DNA of 64,000 nt from Mesostigma viride (GCA_009746045.1 RPFO01000213.1:11742553-11806552); one strand, 5' to 3'. Counted from the stretch's first letter, positions 11,176 to 26,400 are shown. The notes: generated by a model from the sequence alone, not told the origin. Translations and numbers: made by a program.

Positions 11176-14100
11176 AGAATAATCCAGAACAAGAAATTCT
11201 GAAGCAAGAAGATCAATCCAGGCAAAATCACTGTACCATTAAAACTCACCCCGTCCCTGTCGGCACCCGCAACCATGGCTGCCCGCCCGAGGCACTCGCA
11301 TCCGGGGCAGTTGTGAAGGCTCGTGTGGATGTATGCGTCGCAGTCGAAGCAGAAGACGCGGTGGCAGCGGCGGCAGATCGTGCGCACGATCGCAGAGATG
11401 CCCCCCCCTGTGAGGGCCGAGTCAGCCCACAAGGCATGGGATTCAGCCCACAAGCGACCGGAATCAGCCCACAAAGGAAGAGAGTCAGCCCACAAGCGTT
11501 GAGAATCGGCCAGGTTAGATTGCGCCGTTGTGACGTGTGGGGAAAGCAAACACGGGGCAAGTACGGAAACTACCCCCTTTGCCGTAGTAGGGTCAGCAAT
11601 GCCTGAAGGGAGTGTGTGTGGGAGGTCAAGGGTGCTGATGAACCGGGTAGGTGGGGGTTGGGGTGGCTTAGATATATTATGGGATATGAAACAAAGTGTA
11701 GCCTTAGTCCTGGCCGCACCATGGATTTGTTTCATTGGGCCATAAAGAGGACCTATCTAAACGGAAAGCAGGCACAAGGAATGATGTAACCAGGGCTGGG
11801 AAAGCCTCCCAAATAACCAGGCAAAAAAACAGAGCGAAGTCGGAGGCATCAACCGACAGGTGAGCCACTGACACGTGCTAGGAAACTGATACACACCTAC
11901 AGCCCAACAAGCTCATCTTACATAGTAGTTTTCCTCAAAGCGCTCCCCAGTAGTCCGTGATTTCGCTCTAATCCGGGCTAGAGATACAACATAGAATACA
12001 TTTTACAGTATACATTTTACTAACCCATCGTGCCTGTTCCTGTCTGAGTGATCACCCATTTATTAGTTAATTGGTAACCGTTTGTCAAAACGACTGATTG
12101 ACCACGCCCTGCTGCACACACGCTTCTTGACCAGGGGGTAGCTGTACCTACCTGCCGTAAACGGGAGGAAGCACGCGAAGCACTGCCGCGCAAGGCCCAT
12201 CCTTGCCCGCAGCCGTGCCAGCTCTTCGGGGGGTACCCCCGCGGTGCCGCCGCCTGCTGCCCGCGTGTCTATAGGTGGCTGGCCCGACAGCTCCTGCAGG
12301 TGCGAGCATGAACATGTGCGCGAATTTGCGCATAGGCGCGAGCATTAGCAATGACGAACTCAAGCCGTATCGGTCAACAAAACTGATCAGGCCTGAGAAG
12401 CAGGGAAAGCAGTACCTGGGCCAACAGCTCTTTCAGGCAAAAGCGTGGGCGCAAGCGTAGGCAAAAGCCGCAAACATAGACCGAGGGAACCCATGGCAGA
12501 GTATAAAAGTAAAGCGGGCCTATAACTTTGATCCATGCATCAATTTAGCTGATGGGATACTGGCCGGAAAGATGCTGCAGGTGAAGGCATAAACTGTGTG
12601 CATAGACAAATGCATGACCACAAAGCGAAGACCAAGCCGCAAGCATGGACGAATGGATGCACGCGATGGTGGCCAATAAGAATCCAGGCCTTGAGATTAG
12701 CTGGTAGTGTGCATGGGCGGCCAGTTCCTGGGCGGGTGCAAGCAAGATGTCATGCATTGGCCCAGGTGCAAGAGTAGGCCACGGTGAACGCCTGTAAAGA
12801 TCTGGCCTGTAGAGATCCGGGCTGTGATCTATACCGAGACATCAAATGCATTACCTGTCCATTGGGGCATAAACTATGATAAATTAAAATTAAATTATAG
12901 CATGACTCCGTGGGGAGATCATGTAGCACATATTCCCTTGCTTGATGGATGGATAAAGTACACAGCCGCACAGAACTACCTATTTATGGCCGTGCATGTG
13001 GCCAACAGAACCCTGGGATACACCAGAATACACCAGAACGAAATCAAATCCGTTAATTGTGTTATTAGAGAATCAGCCTTTAAATGTGTTGTAAGCATTA
13101 TGAGAGGGATTGACGTGGCAGAACTGGCTGCGCTGTATGATCCACAGCTCTAGTCCAGGCAGTCATTTGCAAGATGGACAGCCAGAGCCTCACCTGAGCG
13201 GGGACTTCGATGAAAGGTGCCACCGGGAACAGGTGGTGGTAGGAGCGGGCGAGATGCGGCGAGGAGACAAGCGTCAGCCCACAGGCGCGGCACTCGGACG
13301 GGAGTTCCGCCGCCTGCTCGTGCCACGCCACCCAGTCACACGACATGACAAAGGGGGCGTGCCTTGATTGATAGGAAAATAAGTGCAGCTGAGGTTTTTA
13401 TGTGTGGTGTAAATGTAGTGTAGCGGCCTTACCCCTGACTTGCAGCAGGTGCATGCCTCAATTATTCTGAAATGCTACTACAGTTTATATATCGCGTCGC
13501 AGCCAGACTCCAAATAGCAAAGACAGTCAAACTCCAAATAGCAAATACAGTCAAACTTCAAACAGCAAATACAGTCAAACTTCAAACAGCAAATACAGTC
13601 AAACTCCAAATAGCAAATACAGTCAAACTCCAAATAGCAAATACAGTCAGACACCTCATAGCAAATATACGAAATGCTGCTGATGGTATGCGGAAAATAC
13701 ACGAAAACTCACGTAGCTCAGAGCCCCTAAACAGTATACATGTGCGTGATTTGCATGTCGTGTAGCGGTCTAATCCCGTCTGCAGCACGGGCACAAAGGG
13801 TTGGCCTGTCTAAGAAGTACCGTAGTAAGTCCACAACCCTTTTACTCCTAGTGTTACACAGCAGCCTTACCCGCGTTTTGCAGCGGGGACATGCTCCGGC
13901 CTCTATTAGTTACAAGTAACGTAGTGTAAACACGGCATCTCTAGCTTACCCTAGTGTTGTACTACAATATTAGCCTAACCTGCGCCTTGCAGGGGTGGCA
14001 GGTGTCAGGTTGTCTAGCGATAAAAACTGCTGTGGTGTACACCTGGCCCTCTTACCTGCGTGTTGCAAGCGGTGGGCAGGTCTCCGCTTGGAAAGTACAT

Positions 14101-14393
14101 AACTACTGCCGCATGTATACGGGTGGCACATACATGGGTGGGGTATGTACGGGAGGCACACACGGGGAGTATACAGCAGGCTTGCCCGCTTCTTGCAGCA
14201 AAGTCATGCCCTGGCCTGACTTAATGTGAAACACACGCCTTGGCCTGTCTTAATATGAAACACTGTAGTGCCTATCTGGCCCTCTTACCCGCGACTTGCA
14301 GCGGGGGCATGTGTAGCCGCCCCCAACCTGCAGCCGTCGGTTCGCGTCCGAAATGCTCAGGCCCTTCTCGGCTTGGCGCTGCATATTCACACA

Positions 14394-14465
<72 letters not shown>

Positions 14466-17400
14466 AGGGAGGGAGGGAGGGAGGGAGGGAGGGAGGGAGG
14501 GAGGGAGGGAGGGAGGGAGGGAGGGAGGGAGGGAGGGAGGGAGGGAGGGAGGGAGGGAGGGAGGGAGGGAGGGAGGGAGGGAGGGAGGGAGGGAGGGAGG
14601 GAGGGAGGGAGGGAGGGAGGGAGGGAGAGAGCGAGGGGAAGCGGGACGTGGGTGGGGTTGTTAGCTCTATATTAAAAAGATTCAAAATGATACTGCTACC
14701 AAACCAGAGATCAGAATTCTCAGCCGATACTGGGAGCTCCTTAATACATCAAGTACCTCAGGTGATGATCACCATACCAATCGGGTTTGCAAAGGTGTTG
14801 GCTGTATGTTTTATGTCTGCTGGTAGGGCGAGACCGTTGTTCCCGCTTCCTGCTTTCAGCGTGGGGATTCAAGTTAACTTCCCGCCGTTGCTCATTGGAC
14901 TTGTGTTCAGTCCCACGGATCTCACGGTATTTTGGGAGGACCTTGTCCTCCCCGTTCCCCGCTGTTTCTCTTACCGGGGCGTAGGGATGGGACTCCCTAC
15001 CTGCCCCCGGGGGAAGGTGTCTGATGCCCCGGCGTGATATAGTCTAGTAGAGCTTGTCCCGTTCGTGCGGACGCCGCTGAGTTCGTTGGAAATGGTCATC
15101 TAATTAGAAAGTTACGTGGGCCCGACCGCAGGGACGGTCGGCGCCATCAGAGAATTCATATACCATGCCTCGTATGGTGTCCTGCGCAGTGCAACGGGTG
15201 TCCTGGCGCGGCCCTGGCCTTGGCAGGTCAGCTGGGCTGGCGCCAAGTGGCCAGTATTCCCCGTTGGGCTAGCGCCAGAACTGTCGAGGAAGGCATGAAG
15301 GATATGTTGGTTGGCAAGCAGGCTAACCCGAGTCCGCGTAAAGCTATGTTATATGATGCAATGCTTGCTTGCCTGGTGGCTAGTGTTTATTGAGATCGGG
15401 TGCATGGATTATGAGTCACCCATGGATGGTGAATTGTCGGCCTCAAGGAACGGTCCCGCGTTGCATCCTATAAAATTAAAATACCCTACGGAGAAATCAC
15501 CCTGGATATCAGAGGACCAGGGTGTAGCATGCACCAGGACATTGCAAACGTCCTCGCCCGTGGGAGGAACTTACTCGATCCATCACAACATTGGTCATTG
15601 TGAGGAATTGGGACGTAGTCACTCGACCACTTACAAAGCTGGCCACTCTGAGGCAGAACAAAAAGTCAATCACTTACAGAACGGACCTTCAAATGGAGGC
15701 CGGTCGTGAAGTCGAAAGGCACAGGCGGCACGAAGACACTCCCTGTAGTTCTATGGTTTGTATCACTCAATGTAGTTCTATGGTTTGCATCACTTAATGG
15801 TGTGCATTACATTATTTTTGCATTATGTTCGGCGTCACAGCACCAGTCGCCATTGCTAGCGTATAGCTTCATCGATTTCGCCAATAGCAATTGAGCCGAG
15901 CTCGGATGCGCAAAAGCTTTACAGCCATCCCGAAAATGCTCTGGACAAACGCCCGCTCACTACCATCGAATTGGTGGCGTGATGGCAGGATAGGGCGGAA
16001 AAAAATGCAATCATGGCCAGATCTAGGGCTCGGAAGCTGAAGAAGATGACCGGAAAAGGAGCGCCTAGAATACAATGCCCAAAGTGGGAAGCAAGGGAAG
16101 AAGAGCGAGGACTAAAGAGGAGAAGGAACACTGAGGGCCAGGGATCGCGACATTAACAGCATGAAACGGTGGGATGCATCCGGGCTGCCATCCAGAAAGC
16201 CATGAGCAGAATGACTGAACTTCGCGTGAGCATCCAATGTGACCAGGAGAAGAGACATGACGTGCGGTACACCACCTTCGGCAGCCAGCGCGTGTTCTCC
16301 CGACAAAGTCTGACAGTCACCCACAAATACGTCATGCGGCAAGCAGACGGGGCCGGTGCCAACTTGTTCGTGGAAGGCCCAAACGACAAGCTTGAGGATC
16401 AAGGCCAACGCCAGTCATTCCACCTCAGCCCGAGCGGGAAAGTGAACTGTTCTGAGGGACCAGATTACCATGTGCCGGGGCCAGCAAAGTGTCTATCACT
16501 AATCTCACCCCATAACCAGTATTTACTTTACAGCATGCCGGGGTGTAAGGAGAAGGTCACCCACGTTGACATCCACCCCACCCTGCACACAGACTTCATT
16601 GCATCCGTCATCTTGCCTATTTTGTCCTTCTATATGTTTTTCTACTCCACTTTCATGTATTTGTGCTGCTTGTGGTAGTTGTTTTTGTTTTACCCCCGAG
16701 GGGGACTACCCGAGGGGGACTACCACCTCAGGGTGGTTTTCTAGGGCATCCACAAGAGCGGCCGCACGCTCAACCCTGATGCTGTTGACTATTCCAATCA
16801 CAAGGCCGGATGCACATCAAACCCATGGTTCTAGGGATTTAGTTTCGGATTTCGGGCTCTGCTTGTCACCCAGTTCCTACCCACTTGGCCTTGTAATTGT
16901 AATAGGCTACAGCGGCAGGGTTGAACGTGCGACCGCTCTCGTGGATTCCCTAGAGTGCCACCCTATAATGGCCTTCCGGGTAGTCTCCCTCGGGGTAGGC
17001 TGCCCCCGCGTGCACATGGCATGCGTGGAACATAACGGCCTGCCCAGGCTCGAACGTGATCTTGCGTCTGGTCACCCCGCCCTCCCTGATGACAGGCCAC
17101 CACGCCTTCTGCTCCCTCCCCTCACCCGCCGCCCGCATCCCCTCCGCCTGCTCCTCCCCTACTACCCGCTCTCCCTTCTTCTGCCCAATGTTACCCACCA
17201 AGGGTAGGCTGCAGTCATGGGGCACCCACCTCCCCCGCGGGTCCAGCGGCGTGATGACGGACACAATGAAGTGTGTGCAGGGTGCGGGGGACGTCAACGT
17301 TGGTGACCTGCTCCTTACACCCCGGCATGCTGTAAAGTGGGTACAAGTTGTGGGGTGATGTTGGTCAGGGCTCGCTTGCTTCACCAGGAACCTGGCCAGC

Positions 17401-20400
17401 TGGTCCCTCAGCCACTTCACTTTCCCGCTCGGGCTGACGTGGAATGACTGGCGTTGGCCTCAGTACTTGGGCTATCCGTCCAGATCCGCACATTGTGTCC
17501 GAATGTCCGGAGGCCGCTGGGTTGTCCAGAAGCAATTCTCCGGAGGCCGCGCGGCCATCTGGACGCGTCCGGTGGGTGTCCGAGAGCCCCGCCGCCAGCT
17601 AGGCCGAGTCTGTCCGCCGGCAGGCAGCAATCTGGGCCGCTGGCTGCCTCGATGCAGGGTGGCGCCAGGCCTGCGTACCGTTCGATTCCATGTGATGCCA
17701 CTTGCTATTCCTTTTCTTGTGTGTCAGCCCGTATGAATGCTTGTACTATGGGTCAACAGGCTCTGTGCAGCCTTATGAATGTCATGCCGGCATGCCCCTT
17801 GCATGAAAACGATGAGGAAGGCTGTGACATTGACAGCAACGCAGCTAAACAAAGTCTGATTACAGTAATGTATTGGGCTAGTGTTGCGCTAGAGAACGGG
17901 TAGTAACCATCTGGATGTGCGTTCTCATGCAAGTATTTGCAGAAAGATTTGTTCACGTCGTGAGTAATACCTAACTAATAGAACCGAGGAAGACAGGCAA
18001 CGCCAGGCCGCGCAAAAATCAAATCGGAACTGCAGACCAGAAATTGGCAAGCAGTGAATTGCATGTTCGCTAACTTCATGCTGCCGGGGGTTGAAGCCAC
18101 AAAGCACTTCACCAGCATTCAGGGAAACAAAAAGGAGGCTGCTTAAGGCGACCTTAACGCCAAAAGTTCCACCCCTGCTGTCAGTCTGAGATGTACTATT
18201 GAACTCCGACGTGGAGGAACCTGTAGCAGATAACATTCGCCATAAACCTAGCCCTTGCCCTCGTACCTCCCTCGCCTAGGCATGTAACAGCGGCCGTTCA
18301 TCCATGGAAAGGCCAGACACGCACTGCGCAGGCCTGAATAATTACTTATCGAGAATGGCCGAAAGTTTGGCAATAAAGCACCCGTTCGATTTAGAATTCA
18401 ATGCCTCCCTCGCGGACAGAACCCCTCCCAAATGCCACAAACTCCTACATGAATTCTGTGTCATTGTGTAATTCCCGCAACATGTGCAGTTCCGCACAAC
18501 AAAAAAATTCAAATCACCCGCATGCCAATGACATAGAAAAATAGCAGCGATATCAAACGAGCTGCTTTCCACCACCAACCCACATATCATTAACTCATTG
18601 TCTTTTTCATTAACGCAGTTGTTTTGCATTTTGCTCGCCCTATAATGGTATTTCGCCTAATAAACGCAGTCGCCATGGCCACTTCCGCAAGGGGTGCGCG
18701 CCCCGTGCACCCACTTTTCACGGTACGGAGGGCACCTCGGAAACTTCCGCGAATCTTTCGGCGCCAACAAATGCACACATTTCCCGTCCCCTTCAAAGGT
18801 TCTGGGACCTTTCGAGCGCATAGCCACCGACAAGAATCGAACCTTAGCCGCGGCCCACATCCGTGACCCGTCAGTACGTGGGAGGGGCAGAAGGCCATGA
18901 AGCTGCAAGACTGCCCAGAGATAGCTTGTCGATACGTAGTAGAAAAAAGTGGTCTACCTCTAAATAAGACGTACGCATACCTGGGGGAACCCCATTCGCA
19001 CGAGGCTGGCCTTGACCGAGCCGGCAAGAGCCGGCGGCGGCGGACTGTGCAGCAGGAGCAGCTCCTTGAGGTGCTCCTGGCGTTCAGGACATATTGGAAA
19101 AATAAAAGGAAGAATATTGAAATGAAAACGGAGGAGGAAGTCATGGGTAACTCCTTCAGACGCTCCTGGTATTGAGGGGTGAGGAGGAACAGGGGACGGG
19201 AAGAATAAGAAGGAGAGTACATCGAACAGAAGGAATCATGATGTAGAAGAAAGGCTGCGGTAGGAGACAAGAGAAGGATGCAGGTGCGATAAGACAGGCG
19301 AGAAAGAGAAGGGCACCGTGTGGTGGATGTAATCAGGTCCTCGAAGACAGACAAGGGAGCAGGAAAGGGGGGTAAGGCCGCAAGGACAAGGGCACGCTCT
19401 ATCCGCCTTATACGGACAGACAAGCCAATAAACATAATGAGCTACTTAACAATGCCCACTAGTATAGGCTAGGAAAAGTATACTGCCAAACTCACCACGA
19501 CGTGTTGGCATAGGGCAGCGTGAAGATGTCAACAGCATCGTTATTGCTCCTGCCCTAGTAACATAAAAAAACAGGTCATGACCCAGGTAACTGCCACTGG
19601 CCCTAGGTACTTGGGATCCTCGACGTAGGTCAGACTCTATTGATTAATTAAATAATTAATCAATCAATTCATTAGTCGCGCGCTCCTGTAGGACACTATG
19701 CCGGGCCTCGTGCCGTACAGCTGTTTTCGTGACATTTCAGGTCAGTAGACGCCAACAAGGCCACCTTCAGCAGCGAGGACAACATGGCCACCTTCAGCAG
19801 TGAGGACAACATGGCCACCTTCAGTACGGCTAGTGACATTATACCATACATGTATTATAGGATATATATTATAGTATATATATTATAGTAAATACTGACA
19901 CGCTATCCACTAGGAATGCGATGGGCAGCTTTCATGCAGCCGGTTAGGAGCAATGATGGGAAGCATCAAGCATTACGGGCAGCTTCTGCACAGGCATTCT
20001 GTGAGGGCGCCAGGTGGCCAGCGCTGATGCCATCATGATGTCGGCGGGCTCACCTCGTTGAGCGCCACACGGTAGGTGCCGTTGGTGACCTCAGCCAGCA
20101 GTTTGCAGACGTAGACCTGCGGGCATGCGCACGAGAGCAACCATAGGCTTGCTTAGTGTGGGTGAGCATGCGAGAGCCAAGACAAGTATGCAAGAGCCAA
20201 AAAAACCTTGAGATCTGAGTCCTGGACCTTATTGTGGTCTGCATAAGGACGCCATTCTTACACAGGTTTATGAGAAAGCTAGCACTTGGCAGGGGGGTCT
20301 CAGCAAAGCCTTCTTTTCACTGATTCAACCATGTATTGCACATCATATATAATCAAGTCAATTCTTATCCCTGAAGGCTATTTTCTCAGAAATCTTGGCA

Positions 20401-23400
20401 TGCGGAGCACACCGCCCTGACTCATCGCCACAAGTAGCAGAGCTACCAGCGCCATCAATGCATCCAAGGAAAAGCAATATTACCCATGGAGGCATCCTCA
20501 CAGACATGTTGTCCGTAAAACACATTCTAGCAGCGAATCTTGCACGTCGCTTGCCTCAGCACTTGCCTCTTTACCACCATGCAACTGTGTAAGAAGTCAG
20601 GTGCCCTAAAAACGCATTCAAGTCATAGAAGAACCACTTAATAGGTAGTCTGAGTGTTGGAAGGATTCACAAAATAACGCCTGCCTCGGCTGACATGCCA
20701 ACCCCAGAGCACCATGCGCAACTCCTTGCATTACAAATCACACCACATTCTACAACAATTACGACGACAATACTGTAGTAGAACGATATGCAAAGCAAAG
20801 CACTTGTGCATACCTCCGCGGACGTGCCAACGACGGAGCATCGGCAGCTGCTGTCCTTGCACGCGTCGATGGTCTTGCGGATATCCCCCGGGTCGCACGT
20901 GTTCAGGGCCGACACGAGCATGACCACCTGGAGACCAGAGGGGGGGGGGATTCCTTAGTGGCAAGTGATTGCCTCACCTGGGTATCAACAAATTTTGGTA
21001 CCCACGTGACGTGAACCTTACACCCCTACACACAACGAGAAGCAGGGAGGGCGCCCTAGCTTCTCTCACTGCCTCAAGTGGGCAGGCCACAGCGGGGGGG
21101 AAACGAGGGGAGGGAAGGAGGCACGGGAGACCACCCAGGCAGTCCCACGGTCCGAGCAGGAAGAACGTACGACAATGCATGAATAAAGACACAAAATGCA
21201 TGAATTGAGCAGAACGGTATGAGCTGGAATGAAAAAAATGCAGGAATGTGACGTGAAAGAGAAGACAAAATAAGTAAATAATAAATGCGAGCGACGCCAA
21301 TCGCCAACAAGACCAACGACAGCAACTTGAGTGGCCAAAAGTATGGGTTTGTCGTGTCTGCGCGGTGGCCTGTACATGGATACAGCAAGCTTAAGGTTGG
21401 GCTTGGGCGCGATGCTGCGGGGCATGACTAAGGATGGCGGTGCTCACCACCACAAACCAACCACAAACTGAGCAGGGTGGTGGGACTCCTGGCTACCTAC
21501 CTTGATTGTGCTTGACAATAACCGGACTGGACACAGGACCTGGTCATGCCATCAGACTCCGGCTTTGTTTGCCCTAGTGCCCTTGCTGCGCTAGTGCCCT
21601 GGCCTGAACATTGGCCAAGTATATGCCCCTACGATCATGCGCTCATGCATCCAACCAGCCCCAACGGCGCCAACCCAACCACTGGCGGATGTCCTGCGCT
21701 CGCAGACAACAACGCCAGGGGAGCAGGGGTGCGGGGAGGGGGAGAGTGGCCCACCTCGTGGAAACCTGTGGCCTGCGAACCCAGGTACTTCAACCCAAAC
21801 ACTGGCAGCTGGCACGTACCCACTCGACTAAAACCAAAGATGACCCCGAAAGAGAACAAAATACGTTCAGGTTTAGTAACTTCTAGTTTCTATTTCCACT
21901 GAATACTTGCCAACACTGCCTCGAGCAGGCGAGAAGGTGGCTCACCTCGCGGAATCCGTAGGATGGAATATCTGCCAGGGACGCCAGGGCCATGTCCAGG
22001 CAGTTCTGAAGCGAGGCATCGCCCCCCGTGTCCATGTTTCTCCTGGGGGGACGAAACAAAGCAAGGGAGGGCAGAAGAGGGCAGAAGAGGGCAGAAGAGG
22101 GCAGAAGAGGGCAGAAGAGGGCAGAAGAGGGCAGAAGAGGGCAGAAGAGGGTATAAGAAAGGCACGGGAGGGCAGGAGGGCAGGAGGGCAGGAGGGCAGG
22201 AGGGCAGGAGGGCAGGAGGGCAGGAGGGCAGGAGGGCAGGAGGGCAGGAGGGCAGGAGGGCAGGAGGGCAGGAGGGCAGGAGGGCAGGAGGGCAGGAGGG
22301 CAGGAGGGCAGGAGGGCAGGAGGGCAGGAGGGCAGGAGGGCAGGAGGGCAGGAGGGCAGGAGGGCAGGAGGGCAGGAGGGCAGGAGGGCAGGAGGGCAGG
22401 AGGGCAGGAGGGCAGGAGGGCAGGAGGGCAGGAGGGCAGGAGGGCAGGAGGGCAGGAGGGCAGGAGGGCAGGAGGGCAGGAGGGCAGGAGGGCAGGAGGG
22501 CAGGAGGGCAGGAGGGCAGGAGGGCAGGAGGGCAGGAGGGCAGGAGGGCAGGAGGGCAGGAGGGCAGGAGGGCAGGAGGGCAGGAGGGCAGGAGGGCAGG
22601 AGGGCAGGAGGGCAGGAGGGCAGGAGGGCAGGAGGGCAGGAGGGCAGGAGGGCAGGAGGGCAGGAGGGCAGCAGGAGGGCAGGAGGGCAGGAGGGCAGGA
22701 GGGCAGGAGGGCAGGAGGGCAGGAGGGCAGGAGGGCAGGAGGGCAGGAGGGCAGGAGGGCAGGAGGGCAGGAGGGCAGGAGGGCAGGAGGGCAGGAGGGC
22801 AGGAGGGCAGGAGGGCAGGAGGGCAGGAGGGCAGGAGAAGGGCAGAACAACGGAAAGGCAGCGCAAGGCAGAGCATGGGATGGAGTGAACCTGGAGGTGA
22901 CGGTACATGGAAGAGAGCAGATCAGGGCGGTACGGGGGTCGTATAGCAAATAGCATACAGGGGTATAGCATATAGCACACAGGGGTATCGCATATAGCAT
23001 ACAGGGTTATAGCAAACAGCATACAGGGGTATAGCAAATAGCACACAGGGGTATAGCATATAGCATACAAGCGTATAGCGTATAGCACACAGGGGTATAG
23101 CGTATAGCACACAGGGGTATAGCATATAGCACACAGGGGTATAGCGTATAGCATACATGTGTATGGCATATAGCACACAGGGGTATAGCATATAGCATAC
23201 AAGCGTATAGCGTATAGCACACAGGGGTATAGCGTATACGGGTGCGAGTCGCGCGTTCGTGGGCCGCAAGGGGTGAGTGTCAACCAGCACAAACACCACA
23301 ATCGCCTTGGTGGGCACCCCCCCACTCAACAAAGCTCCGCCCACTTTCTACCATTCGATCAGGACCCACCCATTCCCACCTATGTGTGTTGGCCACCACC

Positions 23401-26400
23401 ACCACCACCAGCAGCAAGTGTGCGCGATGCCACCCGGGCAAGCAAGGGTCGCTTGCTGTCCCATAACGTTATACCGCGGGCACGCCAGCCCACAAACCCG
23501 AGCAAAACGACGTCGATTGTGGGGACAAAAAAAAAGTCAATTGTGGGGACACAGAAACTGGGGCATCCCTGGCTGGTGTCATGTGCACTTTGGCTGGTCC
23601 AAAGCGTACACTAAGCGCACACTATAGCACACACTATAGCACAGGATACAGTATACAATGTACAGCATAGTCGGTCCCACCGTGGGCATACATCCGTGGT
23701 TCAAAGCGCACACTACACAGTGCAGTCAGTCAGAGTGGACATACACACTTCCAGAGTGGGCGTACACACTTCCAGAGTGGGCGTACACACTTCCAGAGTG
23801 GGCATACACACTTCCCGAACGGACATACACCCGAGGTCCGCTCTAAGTACACGCCCAAGCAGGCGTGCGCGCGTATGAAGTACCTGAGGGCCGCGATGTG
23901 CGCCTCAGGGCTTCCTCCGAGCGAGGTGACCTGGGCGGGAGCATGAAGTGGAGGACGACAAGAAAAGCGAGAGGTTGAGGACGACGACGACATCTTCACA
24001 ATCCAACCCAGTTCGAAAGTTGTCGAGGGCGCAAGTTGTTGAGGACGACGACAACAGTCCTGTCTGGTTATGGAACCCCCTGGGGGGCAGACCGATTTGC
24101 TGAAGAGAAGAGTGGAGCCGGGTGGAAGGGGGGGCATCGCAATCCCGGCCCCAAAGGGGCGGATGGTTTAGCAACCTGGTAGTCAAGGTGGGCACTTAAT
24201 GCCCAAAGGACCTGTGGAAGGGGCTTATGCGCATGGGATGGGACATCGTCTGGGTTCCCTAGTCCGCAGTACAATACACAACATCATCTACTGTATTAAA
24301 ATAGATCATGTGAGAGATGGATGGAACATAGATCTGCTTGATGAAGTCCACCTCTGTGCACGTTAATTGCCTCAGTCATAAGCCTGAGACGCCTCATTTT
24401 AGAAGCATGAGATGGTGCCTTCACTTCTGGCGCGGAGCAAGCAGGCCGTGTGCATGCGTGCTGCAACAGGCGACGGTGCCTTCACTGATGCTTGGAGCAA
24501 GCAGGCCGTGTGCATGGCTCGGCACGCGACGGTGCCTTCACTTATGGCGTGGAGCCAGCAGGCCGTGTGCATGCGTGCTGCAACACGCGACGGTGCCTTC
24601 ACTTATGGCGCGGAGCAAGCAGACCGTGTGCATGCGTGCTGCAACACGCGACGGTGCCTTCACTTATGCGCGGAGCAAGCAGGCCGTGTGCATGGCTCGG
24701 CACGCGACGGTGCCTTCACTGATGCTTGGAGCCAGCAGGCCGTGCATGCGCAAGCACGCTGCAACACGGCATTGTATTCGCCAGCAAACGTTCCTCTCGT
24801 GCTTTTTCTTCGGCAGCCGCACGAGCCAAACCTCCTCACCACCCGTGTGCGGACAGCACTAGCCATTGGGCGGTCCTTCCACAAGAGATTGCCTTGCGAA
24901 GCCGTAGCTGGCACCCGCAACCGCAGCAGGCAAGGGGCACACCATGCTAGCAGAGGCCAGCAGAGGAAGTATGTCCCGCCTGCCCATATTTTGTTTTTTG
25001 CTCTTGTTTTGTGAACGTGCCGTGAATGAGGCAGCCCATCCCTGCTTTCATGGTACACCAGTATGAAGTCTGCCTTTTTGGTGCGGTATATAGCCCACCT
25101 CCCTTCCTCCCCTGCGTCGCAGTAGCTAGCCGGCCTGCTCGGTGAGGCAAGAATGCTTACCCTTTCGGCACCCCCGTTGCGGGTCACGATGACCCCCAGC
25201 TGGCTCAGGGGGTTCTGGCTGAAGAATTCGTGGATGAACGCCTGGTGGTTTACGGGAAAGATGACACAAGAGAGGGAAGAGGGGAAGGCCTCATAAGGTG
25301 AGGCGGGGTTGTGGCTGACAAATTAATATCCGTGCACAACGGTTCCGACAAAGTCAGCCAAAAATTGTGAGTGACAGCGCAAACATGACTCCACAGAGCA
25401 TGCCATAGCCCAGCACATGATCTTTGCATGCAAGCAAAAAAAATTCTAGCAGGGTCAACCAAGAAAAGGAGTGCAATTGACAGGCCCACTTCCACAGAGC
25501 GTGCCATGACTTGACCTGCATCCATGCGAAATGATGCTAAATTGTACAACAAACAAAGAAAGCAGCATCGGCCAGAACGCCGAGCGTCATGACCTAGCCA
25601 TATGACATCAGCGGGATGACGTTTGTGAACAACAGCACAATCGTACCTCCACGGAGCGCGTCATGACCACCAGCCGTGATGGCCGCATGTCCGTTTCGGT
25701 GACGGAGCGAGAGAGGTCGACCACCTGGTGCCATGGTTGGGGGGGGGGAGGAGGAGGTACAGCGATGCGCACAGAAGATGAGAGGTCGACCACCTGGTGC
25801 CATGGTTGGAAGGGGGAGGAGGTAAAGGGACGCACACAAATGATGAAAAAGGGATTAAGCAGTGATGAAAAGGGGATGAAAAAAAGATCACGCAGTGACG
25901 AAGAAGGAATGGAAAAGGGATGGAAGGGGGATGGGAAAGGGATGGAAAAGGGATGGAAAAGGGATGGAAAAGGGATGGAAGGGGGATGGGAAAGGGATGG
26001 AAGGGGGATGGAAAAGGGATGAAGGGACAAAAGGGATATATTTGCCACTGATGTTGAATGGCGCGGGGTGGGAGCAACGCGAGATGGCAAAGTCCACCGA
26101 GACTCTTACGCCCCCCTCTCCCCAACTTCACCCCCATACTCTCGCAATTATAATTACATTTGGTAAAAATAATTGGGGGGCATGATGCCCCCTCTCAAGG
26201 GCTATGTGCTACATATACTCCCAACGGAGTTATGTTACAATTCATGATGGCGAAACCCAAGGGTTGCATGTTAGGGGGCGGGTACATGGAGACGCGGTTT
26301 CTTGCCTGAGCAGAGGCCGTCCTTGGCAAAGCCCCCCCACAGTAACGCGCACCAGGCACTAAAGTGCACCAAGCGCACTACAGCGCACCCCGTGCACTAT

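Noticed and set aside
14240-15037. 265-codon ORF over (AG)n/(GGGA)n
   Set aside because: The ORF is opened by the microsatellite; the sequence after it has no recognisable protein and lies in a p44 intron.
16970-16990. Reassignment of TAG to glutamine in the dioxygenase-like copies
   Set aside because: Both copies have TAG at the same place, but both are broken, and CTAG also fits a splice acceptor. The other genes give no support for a variant code.
21883-23325. 480-codon ORF (and three other long frames) over the 8-mer satellite
   Set aside because: An 8 bp unit without stops opens every frame over 24 bp cycles. The region is intronic between two p44 exons and has no coding signal beyond the repeat.
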